DNA of 43,151 bases from Bacilli bacterium (GCA_017435465.1 JAFSEX010000018.1:1-43151); one strand, 5' to 3'. Counted from the first letter of the stretch, positions 23,936 through 33,260 are shown. Translations and numbers: made by a program. The notes: generated by a model not told the origin, from the sequence alone.

Positions 23936-24284
23936 ATTTTTCTTTAATAATAACTGATTCAAAAAATCTTTCTTGAAATTCAGTTAGAGCACGAATTGCT
24001 TCATCAGAATATTCTACATCTTTTGGAGCAACAACTAATTTGTCATCATCATCATTTGTTCTATGTATAATCGCAATTACATATCCTTCAAAAGTTTCAA
24101 CCGGCTCAAAAACTCCTACTAAATAAACATCCAATTCTTCACCATCACCACTTATAGTATTAGGAATAAACCCATAATTTAACATATACATAAATCCATG
24201 TTTTGGATGTCTACTACCTAGTTGTCTATCAATTTCAACCAATACTTTCTTTCCTAAATAATATTTTGCATCCTCTTTTTCCAT
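23934..24284 (-). CDS. Short family-I inorganic pyrophosphatase-like protein
   Basis: The 116-residue protein has VEIDRQLGSRHPKHGFMYML, NYGFIPNT and SGDGEELDVYLVGVFEP, the core of soluble family I pyrophosphatases, including the two Asp of the DxxxxD metal site, then AIIHRTNDDDDKLVVAP. It is shorter than the classic enzymes of about 170 residues; such short versions are common in Firmicutes and are annotated as pyrophosphatases, but their substrate may differ. No good ribosome site is seen before the ATG. Confidence 0.78.
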   Translation of the reverse strand: MEKEDAKYYLGKKVLVEIDRQLGSRHPKHGFMYMLNYGFIPNTISGDGEELDVYLVGVFEPVETFEGYVIAIIHRTNDDDDKLVVAPKDVEYSDEAIRALTEFQERFFESVIIKEK

Positions 24285-24446
24285 TTTTTAATTCAATCTC
24301 TAATAATTAATAATTATTTTTAAATAACTTTTTTTCAAATATATTTTATTATTATTTAATATATTTTTCAATACCTTGAAATTATTTAAAATATATTTAA
24401 TATATGATAAAATGTAAATGAGTAATTTAGATTGGAGAAAATTCTT

Positions 24447-25190
24447 ATGAAATATGGAATGCCTACTTTAATAATGTTTAATACAATTAGTGAAAATGTT
24501 GATTTTGCATTAAAAAACAATATAGATTTTATAGAATTAAATATGGATTTACCATATTGTAATAATATTAAAAATCAAGAATTGAATAAATTTAATATTG
24601 AATTTACAATGCATATTTCTGAAAAAATAAATGTAACTGAGTTAAATAATAATTTAAGAATTAAATATCTTAATGAGGCAATTAGACAAATAAAATTGGG
24701 GATTAACAATAATATTAAAAAATTCAATTTACATTTAGATTCTGGAGTATATTTCACTTTACCAAGTGGCAAATACTATTTGAATGAAAAATTTTTAGAT
24801 ATATATCTTAAAAATTTAGATAAGAGTTGTAAAGTATTAAATCTGCTTGCTAAAGAAAATAATATTGAAATAAATTTTGAAAATACAAAAGTTCATAATT
24901 TTACAAAAGAAGTATTTAAAATTATTGAAAAATATAAATATTTAGGATTTACTCTAGACATTGGACATAATGAGAGAAATGGTAATAAAGCATATGAATT
25001 ATTAAAAGATACTAATAAAATACGACATATACACATGCATGATTATGATGGAAAAAAGGATCATTTAACATTAAATAGTGGAATAATTGATTTTAAAAAA
25101 TACGATAAATTAATAAGTAAAAATTATGTGGTTATAGAAATAAAAGATGAAAGTGAACTAATCAATAGTATTAACTATTTGAATAATTAA
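24447..25190 (+). CDS. Sugar phosphate isomerase/epimerase-like TIM-barrel protein
   Basis: The 247-residue protein fits the xylose isomerase-like (AP endonuclease 2) TIM barrel: FIELNMDLP after the first strand, FTMHISEK, FNLHLDSG, IEINFENTK, FTLDIGHNE, RHIHMHDYDGKKDHLTLNSG. The His, Glu and Asp of these strands match the usual metal site. The exact sugar or other substrate is unknown. ATG 24447 is preferred over the TTG at 24432 because GGAG stands at the right distance. It is convergent with the aluminium-resistance-type gene. Confidence 0.8.
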   Translation: MKYGMPTLIMFNTISENVDFALKNNIDFIELNMDLPYCNNIKNQELNKFNIEFTMHISEKINVTELNNNLRIKYLNEAIRQIKLGINNNIKKFNLHLDSGVYFTLPSGKYYLNEKFLDIYLKNLDKSCKVLNLLAKENNIEINFENTKVHNFTKEVFKIIEKYKYLGFTLDIGHNERNGNKAYELLKDTNKIRHIHMHDYDGKKDHLTLNSGIIDFKKYDKLISKNYVVIEIKDESELINSINYLNN

Positions 25191-25209
25191 CTTTCTTCTT
25201 TTAATTATT
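25182..25209. terminator. AT-only hairpin between convergent genes
   Basis: AATAATTAA (25182-25190) pairs with TTAATTATT (25201-25209) around ten bases. It contains both stop codons and could serve both genes. It is weak because it has no G or C in the stem. Confidence 0.35.
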
Positions 25210-26458
25210 TATTATTAATTAAATTTTGTACTGCTTTCATTACTCCTAATTTTCCATATTGATATGTTAATCCACCTTGTTGGTATGCAATAAATGGTTC
25301 TCTAATTGGTCCATCACAAGATAGTTCAATTGATGAGCCTTGTGTAAATGCACCAGCGGCCATAATTACTTGATCAGTATATCCTGGCATATCCCATGGT
25401 GTTGGGATTGCATATGAATCAATTGGTGAACCCATTTGAATTCCTTGGCAATATTTTATTAAATCTTCACTATTGCTAAAACAAATATTTTGTACAATAT
25501 CTGCCCTTTTTTCATTGAATTTTGGTGATGCAACATATCCTAATTTTTCTATTACTTTACTTGTTAGAATTGCCGTTTTAAGGGCACTTGCTACTACTGA
25601 AGGCGCAAAGAATAATCCTTGTAAGATCGATTTATTAATTCCAAGAGTTGGACCCACTTCAGCACCTTCACCTGGTACTGTTAGCCTTTCTGCACACAAA
25701 TCAACTAGGTTAGTTTTACCTGCAATATACGCTCCATTAGGGGCAATTCCACCACCTAAATTTTTAATTAATGATCCAACAATTATATCAGCACCATATT
25801 TTAATGGTGTATCAACTTCTACAAACTCACAATAACAATTGTCTATCATTATTAATACATCTTTATCTACTAAACGTATTTCTTCAATAACTTTTCTTAC
25901 TTTATCTAATGTAATACTTTTTCTAGTTGAATATCCTTTTGAACGTTGAATTTCAATTAATTTAACTTTATTATTAATTAAATATTCTTTTATTTTTTCA
26001 TAATCAAAGTCATCATTAACTAAATCAATCTCAGAATATTTAATCCCAAATGATTTTAAGGAGCTAGCATTTTCTTTAATACCAATTACTTCATGTAATG
26101 TATCATATGGAGTACCAGTAATACTTAATAACTCATCATTTGGTCTTAAAAGTCCAAATAAACAAACTGTAAGTGCATGTGTTCCAGATATAAATTGACT
26201 TCTAACTAAGGCACTTTCTGCACCTAAAATGTTTGCAAAAACTTTTTCTATTGTATCACGTCCAATATCTCCATACCCGTATCCTGTAGTACTTCCAAAA
26301 TGCGCATCAGATATTTTATTATCTTGAAATGCTTTTAAAACTTTTAAACTATTTATATCACAAGTTTTATCTACTTCATTAAATATACTTTCAAGTTCTT
26401 TTTCACTTTCTTCAAATAAATTTATAATATTTTCATCTATTCCCAATTCTTTATACAT
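25205..26458 (-). CDS. ynbB: Aluminium-resistance/methionine gamma-lyase family PLP enzyme (YnbB-like)
   Basis: The 417-residue protein matches the PF06838 group (named aluminium resistance protein, related to cystathionine lyases): an N-terminal LKAFQDNKISDAHFGSTTGY, then GRDTIEKVFANILGAESALV, MIDNCYCEFVE for the PLP-binding Asp, and GSLIKNLGGGIAPNGAYIAG for the Schiff-base Lys. The substrate is unproven. The ATG overlaps the stop of the SDR gene by one base (TAATG) and GGAGGA lies just upstream, so the two are translated together. Confidence 0.9.
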   Translation of the reverse strand: MYKELGIDENIINLFEESEKELESIFNEVDKTCDINSLKVLKAFQDNKISDAHFGSTTGYGYGDIGRDTIEKVFANILGAESALVRSQFISGTHALTVCLFGLLRPNDELLSITGTPYDTLHEVIGIKENASSLKSFGIKYSEIDLVNDDFDYEKIKEYLINNKVKLIEIQRSKGYSTRKSITLDKVRKVIEEIRLVDKDVLIMIDNCYCEFVEVDTPLKYGADIIVGSLIKNLGGGIAPNGAYIAGKTNLVDLCAERLTVPGEGAEVGPTLGINKSILQGLFFAPSVVASALKTAILTSKVIEKLGYVASPKFNEKRADIVQNICFSNSEDLIKYCQGIQMGSPIDSYAIPTPWDMPGYTDQVIMAAGAFTQGSSIELSCDGPIREPFIAYQQGGLTYQYGKLGVMKAVQNLINNK

Positions 26459-27198
26459 TAAAATCCTCCATCTACTCTTATAACTGCATTATTTATATAA
26501 CTTGCATCATCACTTGCTAAAAAGGTAATTACTTTTGCAATTTCTTCTGGTTTAGCAAATCTCCCTAACATTATTTTATCAGTTTCATCTTTAATGAACT
26601 CTTCATCTAGTTCTTCATTCATTTCTGTCATTACCCAACCTGGTGCAATAGTATTGACATTTATGTAAGGCGCAAATTCACTTGCCAAATTTTTTGTTAA
26701 AGATATAACTCCTGCTTTTGATGCGTCATAATCTAAACTTTCAATATATGTTGTATCAATCCCATTCGTAGAACTTATATTAATTATTTTTCCATATTTA
26801 TTTTTAAGCATTGACTTGCTTGCATATTTACTTACTAAAAATGTTCCAATTAAATTTACATCTAATGTTCTTCTAAAATTTTCTACAGTCTTATCTTCAA
26901 AAGTTGTATCAATTGCGATACCTGCATTATTAACTAATATATCTAATTTACCAAATACATTTATTATTTCATTGATCATATTTTTAACTTCTTCTTCATT
27001 TGAAATATCACATTTGATTGCTAGTGCTTTTACATTGTATGTTTTTTCAACTTCTTCTTTTAACTCAAGTGCTTCATATTCACTATTATTATAATTTATA
27101 ACTACATTACATCCAAGTCTTGCAAACTCTAATATAGTAGATCTACCTATACCTTTACTTGAACCTGTAACTAATGCAACTTTATCATTAAAATTCAT
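26458..27198 (-). CDS. Short-chain dehydrogenase/reductase, FabG-like
   Basis: The 246-residue SDR has the NAD(P) motif VTGSSKGIGRS, NNAG near residue 90, the catalytic Ser (NISSTNG) and YxxxK (YDASKAG), and the C-terminal VRVDGG-type ending (VIRVDGGF). This is the layout of 3-oxoacyl-ACP reductase, but no fatty-acid genes are adjacent and the partner is a PLP lyase, so the substrate could differ. GAGGTGG precedes the ATG. Confidence 0.88.
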   Translation of the reverse strand: MNFNDKVALVTGSSKGIGRSTILEFARLGCNVVINYNNSEYEALELKEEVEKTYNVKALAIKCDISNEEEVKNMINEIINVFGKLDILVNNAGIAIDTTFEDKTVENFRRTLDVNLIGTFLVSKYASKSMLKNKYGKIINISSTNGIDTTYIESLDYDASKAGVISLTKNLASEFAPYINVNTIAPGWVMTEMNEELDEEFIKDETDKIMLGRFAKPEEIAKVITFLASDDASYINNAVIRVDGGF

Positions 27199-27299
27199 AA
27201 TTCCACCTCTTTTTTTCTACAATAAGTATATACTAAAATATATTTTTTAACAAGCACATAAAATTTATTCAATTACATATAAATTTAATGGTGATAAAA

Positions 27300-27554
27300 A
27301 TGTATGATTATTTAATAAATGAATATATAAATAAACTTTCCCTAAAAGAAATTAAAGATTTTGCATTTAAGCAAGGTATTGAACTTACACAAAGTGAATT
27401 AGATTTAATTTATGATACAATTAAAAATCATTGGAGAACTTTTGTCCATGGGAATCCAAGATCTATACTAGAAGATATTAGAACAAAAGTTAGACCAATA
27501 ACTTATAATAAAATAGAAAATTTGTATGTAGATGCTAAAAAAAGATTTTTATAA
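27300..27554 (+). CDS. Small DUF2624-like protein
   Basis: The 84-residue, mainly helical protein reads YDYLINEYINKLSLKEIKDF and later KNHWRTFVHGNPRSILEDIR. It recalls the YqfT/DUF2624 family of Bacilli (small, unknown function). The ATG at 27300 has GGTGAT four bases upstream; the ATG at 27288 does not. A strong hairpin follows. No function can be assigned. Confidence 0.65.
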   Translation: MYDYLINEYINKLSLKEIKDFAFKQGIELTQSELDLIYDTIKNHWRTFVHGNPRSILEDIRTKVRPITYNKIENLYVDAKKRFL

Positions 27555-27558
27555 ATTT

Positions 27559-27598
27559 AAAAACAATTATAGATTTTTATTTTTCTATAATTGTTTTT
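27559..27598. terminator. Strong bidirectional terminator
   Basis: A perfect 15-bp stem (27559-27573 with 27584-27598) with A-run and T-run ends, between the DUF2624-like gene and the convergent aminopeptidase gene. Very similar to 741-781. Confidence 0.85.
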
Positions 27599-27631
27599 TA
27601 TCAATTTCATAAAATTATATTTTAAAAATTT

Positions 27632-28741
27632 TTATTCATCATAATTTAAATGTTTTAAACTATCAATAACAAACTTTCCATCTTTTCTTATTAATTCATC
27701 ATCAAAGTATATATCTCCACCACCATATTCTTCTCTTTGAATTAAAACCATATCCCAATGAATAGAAGAAATATTTCCATTAGATGCTTCATCATAAGAC
27801 CTACCTGGAGTAAAATGTATACTCCCTATTATTTTTTCATCATATAAAATATCTCCAATGGGATCAGTTATTTTTGGATTTATACCAATTGAAAATTCAC
27901 CAATATAACGTGCGCCTTCATCTCTATCAAATATTTTATTTAATCCCGTATTATCTTCATCACAAGTTGCTTTAATTATTTTACCATTTTCAAACTCTAA
28001 TCTAACATTATGAAAAACATTACCTTCATATGGAGATGGTGTATTATATGTAATATATCCATTAACACTATCCTTAATTGGTGCAGTAAAAACTTCTCCA
28101 TCTGGAATATTACATTCACCTGTGCATGGAACTACAGGTATATCTTTAATGCTGAAAGTAAGATCTGTATCTTTACCAGTTATTCTTACCCTATCAGTTT
28201 TTTCCATTAATTCTTTTAAGGGTTTTACATCATTAGCCATCTTATCATAATCAATGGTCATTACATCTAAAGCATAATCATAAAAATCACTAATTTTCAT
28301 TTTAGCTTTATGAGCATCAACATTAGATGGATAATTTAATAATACCCATTTTCTTTTATTAGTTTTTATATCTGAATATTTTTGGGTCTTTTCTGCCAAT
28401 AATTTTTTCATATCCTCATCCATATTTTTATTTTCATAATCATTTAATTGATATTTAATATTTATAAAACTATCAAAATTATTTGCTTCAAATTCCATGT
28501 GTTTAGCAATCTCTTCAATTCTCATCTTTGTATTTCCCTTACTTAACAAACTACTAATTTCTGGATCATTTAATACATTTACAAAAACAATTCCTTTTCT
28601 TTCTTGAATTTTTTTAATTAACTCTTTTACTAAAGGATTTACATCTAAAGTCTTATAAGTTATTAATACTCTTTCATTCTCTTTTACTTTTAGTGAATGA
28701 TCTACTATGATAGTTGCTAATTCTTTTAATTTTTTTTCCAC
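27632..28741 (-). CDS. M29-family aminopeptidase (AmpS/PepS type)
   Basis: The 369-residue protein resembles AmpS/PepS metallo-aminopeptidases: TGECNIPDGEVFTAPIKDSV, EGARYIGEFSIGIN, SIHFTPGRSY and SSIHWDMV carry the Glu, His and Asp metal ligands of the M29 family. Cytoplasmic, with no signal peptide. The start is a GTG at 28741 with AAAGGTGAT upstream; the frame extends to another GTG at 28750 that lies inside this ribosome site. It lies between two hairpins and is a single-gene unit. Confidence 0.92.
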   Translation of the reverse strand: MEKKLKELATIIVDHSLKVKENERVLITYKTLDVNPLVKELIKKIQERKGIVFVNVLNDPEISSLLSKGNTKMRIEEIAKHMEFEANNFDSFINIKYQLNDYENKNMDEDMKKLLAEKTQKYSDIKTNKRKWVLLNYPSNVDAHKAKMKISDFYDYALDVMTIDYDKMANDVKPLKELMEKTDRVRITGKDTDLTFSIKDIPVVPCTGECNIPDGEVFTAPIKDSVNGYITYNTPSPYEGNVFHNVRLEFENGKIIKATCDEDNTGLNKIFDRDEGARYIGEFSIGINPKITDPIGDILYDEKIIGSIHFTPGRSYDEASNGNISSIHWDMVLIQREEYGGGDIYFDDELIRKDGKFVIDSLKHLNYDE

Positions 28742-28793
28742 GATTATCACCTTTCTATAATTAACACATACTATACTTTGAGGGGAGATTAAT

Positions 28794-29042
28794 ATGAATA
28801 ATAGTTATGAATCATATAATCCTTACAATAATATGATGTATCAAAATAGTGATAATATTCATTATATAAGTGAGGATGATAAAAGATTAATTGGTGGTGG
28901 TTTTGCATTTCCATTTTTACTTGGTGGTGTGACTGGTGCAGCACTTGCTCCATCATTTTATAGACCATATCCATATTACAACAATTATTATCCACCATAT
29001 TATTATAATAGACCATTTTATCCAAGAAGAAGATGGTGGTAA
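28794..29042 (+). CDS. Small Tyr/Asn/Pro-rich protein with a Gly-rich hydrophobic core
   Basis: The 82-residue protein has an N-terminal half rich in Asn and Tyr, a hydrophobic Gly-rich centre (IGGGFAFPFLLGGVTGAALA) and a C-terminal half rich in Tyr and Pro ending in RRRWW. The GGGGAG ribosome site is strong. This composition is typical of small surface or coat-associated proteins in Firmicutes; no function can be claimed. A strong hairpin follows. Small spore-coat proteins have a similar look, which may matter with the sigK-like gene in the window, but this is a guess. Confidence 0.7.
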   Translation: MNNSYESYNPYNNMMYQNSDNIHYISEDDKRLIGGGFAFPFLLGGVTGAALAPSFYRPYPYYNNYYPPYYYNRPFYPRRRWW

Positions 29043-29074
29043 AAAAATTACTGAGTTTTTTCAGTAATTTTTTT
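29041..29074. terminator. Strong bidirectional terminator
   Basis: 14-bp stem (29041-29054 with 29061-29074), loop of six, A- and T-runs at both ends. It serves the small Tyr-rich gene and the convergent rnfD, whose stop codon touches it. Confidence 0.85.
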
Positions 29075-29813
29075 AATTTGCAAGATAAATTGCAATATTT
29101 AAATCTATATATTTATTTAAAAAATTTATAATTATTATTGATAATATGAAATATTCAATTGGTAATAAAATACTTAATATTCCAAGTATTAATCCACATA
29201 ATATTTGTGACATAGCAAGATTTGGTGTAGAAAACAATTCAGGTATTACAAATAATCCAAATACTATTATTAAATATAGTCCATTTAATTCTAAATTCAT
29301 TATAAATCCTAAAAGATTAATAAGTAGGAATGCTAAAGATATTCTAAATTTAATTGCATTATTAATAATCAAATATATCAAAATTATTATTGATATTCCA
29401 ATTAATATATATATATTATATTCTGGTAGTATAAATTCATTTTTAGTTACTATAAAAAATATATATGTAATAAAGGATGATATCGCAATTGGGTTTATGA
29501 AATTAACAAATTTAAATATAATCATAGAAATAATATTTGTTAAAAATATTAACATGAATGGTGTATTTGATGGCATTACAAGAAAGATTATAATACCCAT
29601 TATAATAGAATAAATATAATTTTTATTAGTGTTTTTAATATATTCTATTAATATATTTGTAGTTAAAGTAGTTATTGAAGAAACTAATAATAAAATTAAC
29701 CCATTTATACCAGTTAAAAATAATTTATATATTAACAATGGTATTAAAGATATTAAAATATTTCTAAATATTTTTTTACTATTATTTAAATCTTTTATGT
29801 ATGGCCCATTCAC
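29073..29813 (-). CDS. rnfD: RnfD/NqrB-family membrane subunit, short form
   Basis: The 246-residue protein is almost all membrane helices, with FINPIAISSFITYI, FRISLAFLLINL and the late segment IPELFSTPNLAMSQILCGLI, which matches the EPxTSP...GI region of RnfD. It is about 80-100 residues shorter than usual, and the SGAT-type motif that carries covalent FMN is not visible, so it may not hold flavin. The start is a GTG overlapping the rnfC stop by one base. It is the last gene of its unit; no rnfG, A, E or B follows. Confidence 0.75.
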   Translation of the reverse strand: MNGPYIKDLNNSKKIFRNILISLIPLLIYKLFLTGINGLILLLVSSITTLTTNILIEYIKNTNKNYIYSIIMGIIIFLVMPSNTPFMLIFLTNIISMIIFKFVNFINPIAISSFITYIFFIVTKNEFILPEYNIYILIGISIIILIYLIINNAIKFRISLAFLLINLLGFIMNLELNGLYLIIVFGLFVIPELFSTPNLAMSQILCGLILGILSILLPIEYFILSIIIINFLNKYIDLNIAIYLAN

Positions 29814-31072
29814 TATTTATCACCTACTTTTTCTTTGGATGAGATAACAATATCTCTTAATTTAATTTTAGAAGGACATATATATGAACACAAACCACAT
29901 TCTATACATTTTTTTGGATTTAATTTATTTAATATTTTTTCATTATTTTGATTATCCATAATTAATACTGGTGCAAGTCTTACTGGACAAATATTTGTAC
30001 ACTTACCACAATTTATACACTCTATTTCTTTATCAGTTGATTCTTTTAAAATAATTACCCCAGTTGTATTTTTTGTTATTATAACATCATCATCAACCAT
30101 TTTACCCATCATTGGTCCATTGATAATTGCTATATAATTACCCTTTTTTGTTCCACCAATAAATTTTATTACATCACTAACCTTTGTACCAACTTTTACT
30201 AAAACGTTTTGTGGCTTTTTAATACCTTCTCCACTAAATGTTACAATTCGCTCAATTATTGGTTTGCGATGTTTTAAAGCCTCATAAATACTATATATAG
30301 TAGAAACATTATTTACTAATACGCTTTTTTCAATTGTATTATTCTTAACATCTAAATTTAAAAGATATTTAACTAAATATTTATCCCAACCCATTGTATA
30401 TGAATCAGGAACACTTCTAATTTTAATTTTGGTATATGAACCAATATATTGTATTAAATCATCTACTGCCTTTTTATTAAAATCTTTTACCGCAATAATA
30501 CATTCATTAATATTAAATATTTCTAATAATGCATCTATAGTTTCAAGTATTTCAGAAGTTTTAGAATTTAGAATTGTGAAATCACTAGTTATATAACTTT
30601 CTGCTTCAACCGCATTTACAATCAAAGTATTTATTTTAAGTTCAGTTCCATATTTATAATATGTTGGATAGTTAGTCCCACTCATTCCAACTACTCCTGC
30701 ATTTTTAAGTAATTCTAGTACTTCTTCTATACTATAATTATTTATTTTTTTAACTGAACCTATTTTCTTTTCTTTTTCTAAGAAATCATTTTCAATTACT
30801 ATTGTATCAATTAATGTATTATCAATATATGAATGTTTTTCAATACCTTTTACAGTTCCACTAACACTACTATGTATTGGAAATGAAAACTTATCATCAG
30901 ATATTGCAAGTATTTGACCTTTTAAAACATAATCTGAAATTTTAACTTTTACATCAAAGGATGTATTATTATAAGATATTAGAGGAATATATACATAATC
31001 AGGTTCACTAAACTTTTTAATATTTTTAGTAATAGACATATTTTTTCTATTAATTATTTTTTTACCACGCAT
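29813..31072 (-). CDS. rnfC: RnfC-like electron transport subunit
   Basis: The 419-residue protein has a divergent RnfC core: AGVVGMSGTNYPTYYKYGTE in place of the GxGGAxFPTxxK block, NAVEAESYITSDF, then two [4Fe-4S] motifs CINCGKCTNICP and CIECGLCSYICP near residues 355 and 392. The N-terminal GGIHPxxxK motif of Rnf complexes is not seen. In the Rnf complex RnfC takes electrons from NADH; here only C and D are present. AGGAGG precedes the ATG. The upstream 173-residue Cys-containing protein is 21 bases away, so the three genes form one operon. Confidence 0.85.
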   Translation of the reverse strand: MRGKKIINRKNMSITKNIKKFSEPDYVYIPLISYNNTSFDVKVKISDYVLKGQILAISDDKFSFPIHSSVSGTVKGIEKHSYIDNTLIDTIVIENDFLEKEKKIGSVKKINNYSIEEVLELLKNAGVVGMSGTNYPTYYKYGTELKINTLIVNAVEAESYITSDFTILNSKTSEILETIDALLEIFNINECIIAVKDFNKKAVDDLIQYIGSYTKIKIRSVPDSYTMGWDKYLVKYLLNLDVKNNTIEKSVLVNNVSTIYSIYEALKHRKPIIERIVTFSGEGIKKPQNVLVKVGTKVSDVIKFIGGTKKGNYIAIINGPMMGKMVDDDVIITKNTTGVIILKESTDKEIECINCGKCTNICPVRLAPVLIMDNQNNEKILNKLNPKKCIECGLCSYICPSKIKLRDIVISSKEKVGDK

Positions 31073-31093
31073 AACTTATTCCTCCTTTGTCAA

Positions 31094-31615
31094 TTATTGT
31101 TTTTTTAAAATTTTTGTATTGTTTGATATAAATTTAGTTTTATCATATTCGTTACGTGAAGATGCATATTCTTTTAGACAATCATGACAATCATCAAAAG
31201 CACAACATCTATTCGATGCTGAACCAATTGCATCTCCTGGTGCACATAAACCAAGTCTTTCCCACTCTTCAACTTTTTCTATTGAAGTAATTTTTCCTCT
31301 AGAATGAATATCATCAATTTCTTTTTGTGTTAATTCTTTATTAATTTTATATTTTTTAATGGTATAATCACATAATCCTTTTAATGCAATAATTGTACCT
31401 TTTTTTGTAGTTATCATTCTACATAATTCTAATAAATTATCACTTATATTATCAAATCCATTCTGAAGAAAATAATTTTTAAATTCATTATAATTATTAA
31501 ATTTATATATAATATTTTTATCACATGGCATAAAAGAATATTGTTTATTTTTTTCTTCTTTTAAATGTAGAAGCCAAATAAAAAATTTAGCTTGCATATC
31601 GTTATTTTTTTTCAT
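31094..31615 (-). CDS. Uncharacterised protein with a C-terminal Cys cluster
   Basis: I do not recognise this 173-residue protein. The N-terminal two thirds are helical and charged. The C-terminal part has LGLCAPGDAIGSASNRCCAF then DDCHDCLKEYASSRNEYDK, with five Cys and a His in a small region, which suggests a metal or Fe-S site. Its place directly before rnfC supports a redox-related role, which is inference from context. GGGAG lies ten bases before the ATG. Confidence 0.65.
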   Translation of the reverse strand: MKKNNDMQAKFFIWLLHLKEEKNKQYSFMPCDKNIIYKFNNYNEFKNYFLQNGFDNISDNLLELCRMITTKKGTIIALKGLCDYTIKKYKINKELTQKEIDDIHSRGKITSIEKVEEWERLGLCAPGDAIGSASNRCCAFDDCHDCLKEYASSRNEYDKTKFISNNTKILKKQ

Positions 31616-31640
31616 TATATCAAAACTCCCTTATTAATTT

Positions 31641-32219
31641 TTATTTGATGTATTTAGAAATTAATTTTATATATTTATCTTGTTCAGCTTTATTATTTAA
31701 TTTTTTATTAATGTTTAACAAATAATTTATTCTTTTTTCTAGTTTTAAAGGATTATGAGCTAAAGCATCACAATGTTGTATTTTGAATTTAGTCATTGCT
31801 AAATTTCTATCTGCATATATTTCTTCGTCTATTATTGGTGTATCATGTTGTTCAATTAAATAGCATAATTTAAAAATTTCTTCATCATTAAAATTTAATC
31901 TTTGTAAAATATTAAATGCCATTTTAGAGGATACTTCTGGATGTCCTTTAAAATGTCTTACTTCTTTATCTTGATAAGAATGTGGTTTGCCAATATCATG
32001 TAGTAATAATACCAACCTTATTTCAAAATTCTTTGGTGAAAAACTTAGTGCTAATAAAGTATGATTCCAAACATCAAGATGATGATAAGAATGTTTATGT
32101 TCAAATCCTATTGTATCTTTAATTTCAGGAATTAGATTTAAAATAAAATCTAAATTATTATTAATACTATTTACAACATCATCACTCATTAAAATATTAT
32201 ATAGTTTTTCTTTTTTCAT
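31641..32219 (-). CDS. HD-domain phosphohydrolase resembling the CCA-enzyme HD module
   Basis: The 192-residue protein has EHKHSYHHLDVWNHTLLALS, then LLHDIGKPHS, VRHFKGHPEVSS and LIEQHD. This is a full set of His/Asp metal ligands of an HD hydrolase, and the spacing resembles the HD module of tRNA nucleotidyltransferases rather than YqeK. No nucleotidyltransferase domain is attached. It follows yqeH by 22 bases, the approximate place of yqeK in Bacilli. The substrate is unknown. Confidence 0.82.
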   Translation of the reverse strand: MKKEKLYNILMSDDVVNSINNNLDFILNLIPEIKDTIGFEHKHSYHHLDVWNHTLLALSFSPKNFEIRLVLLLHDIGKPHSYQDKEVRHFKGHPEVSSKMAFNILQRLNFNDEEIFKLCYLIEQHDTPIIDEEIYADRNLAMTKFKIQHCDALAHNPLKLEKRINYLLNINKKLNNKAEQDKYIKLISKYIK

Positions 32220-32240
32220 AACATCACCTAACGATATAAT

Positions 32241-33260
32241 TTATACCAATGAATCTCTTTTAACTACACTAACGCCTTTAGGTACATATACTGTAACTGT
32301 ACCAGGATCAACTATTTTTATATATCCAAGTCCATTTATTACTATATCTTCTCTACCCTTAACGTCAAATATATACTTTTCATGTTCTAAAAATTCTTTT
32401 TTATGAGTAGATACATTTATTTGATTAATCCTTAAATCATTTGAAAAATATGATGTAAAACTATTTTTATTTCCACCTAAATAATCGATTCTAATCAAGT
32501 TTTCAACTTCAATAGTTTTACCAACTTTAAGTTGAAATGTTTTAGGTTTAATTTCTTTTTTAGGTGTTATTCTTTTTAATATTTTAATATCTACATAATT
32601 AGAAAAACTACTTTCATCTATTAAACCTGGTGTATCTACTAAAGTTAGTGTTTTATCTAATTGAATATTCATTTGACCAAGTGTTGTAGCAGGTAAAATG
32701 CTAGTTGTAATCGCACTATCAGTTGTCGAATAATTTTTCATCATTTTGTTTATCAAAGTAGATTTTCCAGCATTTGTGTTTCCAACTACATAAACTAATT
32801 TTTCTGTTTGATATTTTTTAATTTTATTATATAGTTCGTCTAAACCATCGTTATTTACTGAACTGATAATTTCTATATCTTTAATATTTTTAGATGTATT
32901 AAGATTTCTAATATATTGTAATATTTTATCATTATTAATAGATTTAGGCATTATATCTCTTTTAGTAATAACTAGAATTGTATCATTTTTAAGATATTTA
33001 TTTATATTATCTATATTATTTGTAAGTGTAAATAAATCCACTAAATATAAAACTAAAGAATTTGTTTCACTTACTCCCTTTAATATATCTATAAATTCAT
33101 CATTTTTTCTTTCTATAAAATGAAATTCACCATAATATTTCATTCTAAAACATCTTCTACATAAATTAGCTATACTATAATCTTTTTCTTCAACATACCC
33201 ATCTAATTCTCTATTTTCAGTTTGTAAAACACTTCCACATCCTAAACATTTTTTAGTCAT
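32241..33260 (-). CDS. yqeH: Ribosome biogenesis GTPase YqeH
   Basis: YqeH is a circularly permuted GTPase involved in 30S assembly. The N-terminal zinc finger (CLGCGS and CRRCFRMKYYG) is followed by TKRD (G4), GNTNAGKST (G1) and LVDTPGLID (G3), then a C-terminal domain ending in GTVTVYVPKGVSVVKR. The 339 residues are slightly short but complete. The ATG overlaps the end of yqeG by eight bases with GAGAGGA upstream, the conserved yqeG-yqeH arrangement. aroE, yhbY and nadD, which follow in B. subtilis, are missing. Confidence 0.96.
   Translation of the reverse strand: MTKKCLGCGSVLQTENRELDGYVEEKDYSIANLCRRCFRMKYYGEFHFIERKNDEFIDILKGVSETNSLVLYLVDLFTLTNNIDNINKYLKNDTILVITKRDIMPKSINNDKILQYIRNLNTSKNIKDIEIISSVNNDGLDELYNKIKKYQTEKLVYVVGNTNAGKSTLINKMMKNYSTTDSAITTSILPATTLGQMNIQLDKTLTLVDTPGLIDESSFSNYVDIKILKRITPKKEIKPKTFQLKVGKTIEVENLIRIDYLGGNKNSFTSYFSNDLRINQINVSTHKKEFLEHEKYIFDVKGREDIVINGLGYIKIVDPGTVTVYVPKGVSVVKRDSLV

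Noticed and set aside
29146-29613. 155-codon plus-strand ORF opposite rnfD
   Set aside because: It is a shadow of an AT-rich membrane-protein gene; the minus-strand frame has coupling to rnfC and RnfD-like motifs.
31641-32219. Calling the HD protein YqeK from its operon position
   Set aside because: The motifs (VWNHTLLALS, HDIGKP, HFKGHPEVSS) fit the CCA-enzyme HD module better than YqeK.
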